A DNA stretch of 64,000 bases from Mesorhizobium sp. B2-1-1 (GTDB lineage: Bacteria > Pseudomonadota > Alphaproteobacteria > Rhizobiales > Rhizobiaceae). The translations under genes and the position numbers were made by a program. The DNA is taken from contig NZ_CP083954.1 of NCBI RefSeq assembly GCF_006442975.2, positions 3,665,501 through 3,729,500 on the forward strand, written 5' to 3'. The notes under the pieces were generated by a model, which saw only the letters and a list, made by a program, of their open reading frames with translations, made no database searches and was not told the origin of the DNA. Below are positions 62,814 through 64,000 of the stretch, in pieces; the stretch's first letter is position 1, and each line of letters opens with the position of its first letter.

Positions 62814-63059
62814 TCAGGCGCCCTGGCTTTCCTCGCCATCGAACATCTGAACCGGCTGGCTCGGCATGATCGTGGAAATGGCGTGCTTGTAGACGAGCTG
62901 GGAGTGGCCGTCGCGGCGCAGCAGGACGCAGAAATTGTCGAATGAAGTGACGACGCCGGTCAGCTTCACGCCGTTGATGAGAAAGATGGTGAGCGGGTTC
63001 TTGCTCTTGCGAACAGAGTTCAGGAACAGGTCCTGAAGGTTTTGCGATCGTTCCGCCAT
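62814..63059 (-). CDS. hfq: RNA chaperone Hfq
   Basis: 81 residues from the ATG at 63059 ([20 protein letters not shown]). Sm1 motif ([22 protein letters not shown]) and Sm2 motif ([16 protein letters not shown], with YKHAIST) are canonical. Hfq forms hexamers and pairs small RNAs with mRNAs. A possible promoter (TTGACA complementary to 63122-63127, weak -10 CGCATT near 63100) lies upstream. Only the short form of the C-terminal tail is present, as in other alphaproteobacteria. Confidence 0.97.
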   Translation of the reverse strand: MAERSQNLQDLFLNSVRKSKNPLTIFLINGVKLTGVVTSFDNFCVLLRRDGHSQLVYKHAISTIMPSQPVQMFDGEESQGA

Positions 63060-63142
63060 TGTTCTTGTCTTTCGCCGATCCCCTTCGGTTTGCAGGCCAA
63101 TGCGCCAAATTAACCAGCACATGTCAAGCGCGCAAACACCGT

Positions 63143-63163
63143 CTTGTCGTCAGTAACGACAAG
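63143..63163 (-). terminator. Hairpin between dat and hfq
   Basis: CTTGTCGT (63143-63150) and ACGACAAG (63156-63163) pair around CAGTA. It lies between the stop of the upstream D-amino-acid aminotransferase and the hfq promoter. No T-run, so weak evidence for termination. Confidence 0.45.
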
Positions 63164-63204
63164 CAGAACGAGATATATTGATGTTCATTCCACCTGTGCG
63201 GTTA

Positions 63205-64000
63205 TCAGGCTGGACTTTTTTCCGCAATGTCAAAAAAGGCTTGCCGCAACGAAAGTGTTATCGAGCCGGGGTGGCCGTTGGCGATCGGATCGCCGTCTAT
63301 GGCCACGACCGGCATGGCGATCGTGGTCGCGGAACTGATGAAAGCCTCCCTCGCCGCCTTGGCCTCGGCGACAGAAAAGCCGCGTTCCTCGATCTTGAGT
63401 CCGAGCTTGGCCGCCACCTCAAACATGGTGGTGCGGGTTATGCCGCGCAGAATACCGTGCTCGGCGGGCCTGGTGACCAGAACGCCGTCCCTGGTGACGA
63501 TCCAGGCATTCGATGACCCGCCTTCCTTGACGTTGCCGTCCGTATCCACGAACCACGCTTCCTGCGCGCCAGCTTCCTTGGCCTTCTGCTTGGCCAACAC
63601 ATTGGGCAGCAGGCCGGTGCTCTTGATGTCGACGCGATCCCAGCGATTCTCGGGCACGGTGATGACGGCGATACCGGTCTCGGCCCGCTTGGTCCCAGCA
63701 GCGGGATCCATCTTCCTGGCGGTGATCACCAGCGACGGCCTGGTATCAGCCGAGGGGAAGGCGAAGTCGCGGCTGGCGACGCCGCGTGTGACCTGGACGT
63801 AAACCAGGCCGTTGACGACATGGTTGCGATTGACCACTTCGCGCATGATGAGCGGCAGGACGCCTGGGGTGACGGGCCAGCCGATCGACAGCTCGCTCAG
63901 CGAACGGTTCAGCCGGGCAAGGTGACGCGGCATGTCCACGATGAAGCCGCGCGCCACTTCGCAGACCTCGTAAACGCCGTCGGCGAACTGGTAGCCACGG
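63205..64000 (-). CDS. D-amino-acid aminotransferase (class IV), 5' end outside window
   Basis: The frame is open from the window edge (RGYQFADGVYEVCEVARGFI) to the stop at 63205, 265 codons visible. PLP lysine is in RVDIKSTGLLPNVLAKQ, the position of Lys145 in Bacillus D-amino-acid transaminase; GSSNAWIVTRDG, HGILRGITR and EAFISSATTIAMPV are the phosphate and substrate-binding segments. A branched-chain-type enzyme is less likely because the DIKS-type motif is present. In rhizobia a dat gene commonly precedes hfq, as here. Confidence 0.92.
   Translation of the reverse strand, partial: RGYQFADGVYEVCEVARGFIVDMPRHLARLNRSLSELSIGWPVTPGVLPLIMREVVNRNHVVNGLVYVQVTRGVASRDFAFPSADTRPSLVITARKMDPAAGTKRAETGIAVITVPENRWDRVDIKSTGLLPNVLAKQKAKEAGAQEAWFVDTDGNVKEGGSSNAWIVTRDGVLVTRPAEHGILRGITRTTMFEVAAKLGLKIEERGFSVAEAKAAREAFISSATTIAMPVVAIDGDPIANGHPGSITLSLRQAFFDIAEKSPA

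Overview
The window is GC-rich chromosomal DNA from an alphaproteobacterium of the order Hyphomicrobiales (Rhizobiales), most likely Mesorhizobium or a close relative. The clues are a phosphatidylcholine synthase (Pcs), a BacA/BclA-like peptide ABC transporter, an IalB-type protein, DUF930, DUF2161 and DUF1127 proteins, the gene order dat-hfq-hflX ... mazG, and two kinds of rhizobial intergenic palindromic repeat. The genus is an inference from gene content and sequence style; no database was searched.

Layout. 1-5.9 kb: moaA, small enzymes, and two divergent regulator/target pairs (MarR with an alpha/beta hydrolase, TetR with a short-chain dehydrogenase), each with visible paired operators. 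6-9.4 kb: a large secreted L,D-transpeptidase, small envelope proteins and a decayed glutathione S-transferase. 9.5-13.9 kb: tRNA-Val, a repeat element, gph, rpiA, a DUF2059 protein and glutathione reductase. 14-20.7 kb: mgtE with a structured leader, a BclA-like exporter-type ABC protein, a DsbA-like oxidoreductase and an orphan YejA-like binding protein. 20.9-26.8 kb: IalB, HspQ, a ubiquinone hydroxylase, a tightly packed DUF2182-DUF1326-pcs unit, and a quinone oxidoreductase. 27-31.8 kb: a complete four-gene BMP-type (nucleoside-like) ABC importer operon. 31.8-38.6 kb: an acyltransferase, rimO, TerC, DUF930, DUF2161 and a broken FAD monooxygenase.

38.7-43.1 kb is the accessory part. It holds an AT-richer acyltransferase, two tiny genes, and a phage lysis cassette (GH108 endolysin, holin, two spanin-like genes, one further phage gene) that ends beside tRNA-Ser. 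Every cassette gene except the holin carries at least one frameshift, so this is a dying prophage remnant.

43.4-51 kb returns to core genes: rlpA, a dac-type carboxypeptidase homologue with altered active-site motifs, tmk-holB-metG-tatD-MBL hydrolase in one unit. The end of that unit is hit by a perfect 267-bp tandem duplication. 51.5-57 kb: heme-binding-like protein, glycosyltransferase, DUF1127, a winged-helix/TPR regulator, GFA protein and an aldose epimerase. 57-59.2 kb: an ECF sigma factor, its membrane anti-sigma factor and a Bax-inhibitor-1 family protein in one operon. 59.3-64 kb: aromatic aminotransferase, mazG, hflX, hfq and the 3' part of a D-amino-acid aminotransferase.

I found no CRISPR array, no complete insertion sequence and no clearly new multi-gene defence system. 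The most unusual observations are the 267-bp duplication, the frameshift-riddled lysis cassette, the degenerate carboxypeptidase motifs, a promoter-terminator pair that may make a very short RNA between gph and rpiA, and the operator architectures.
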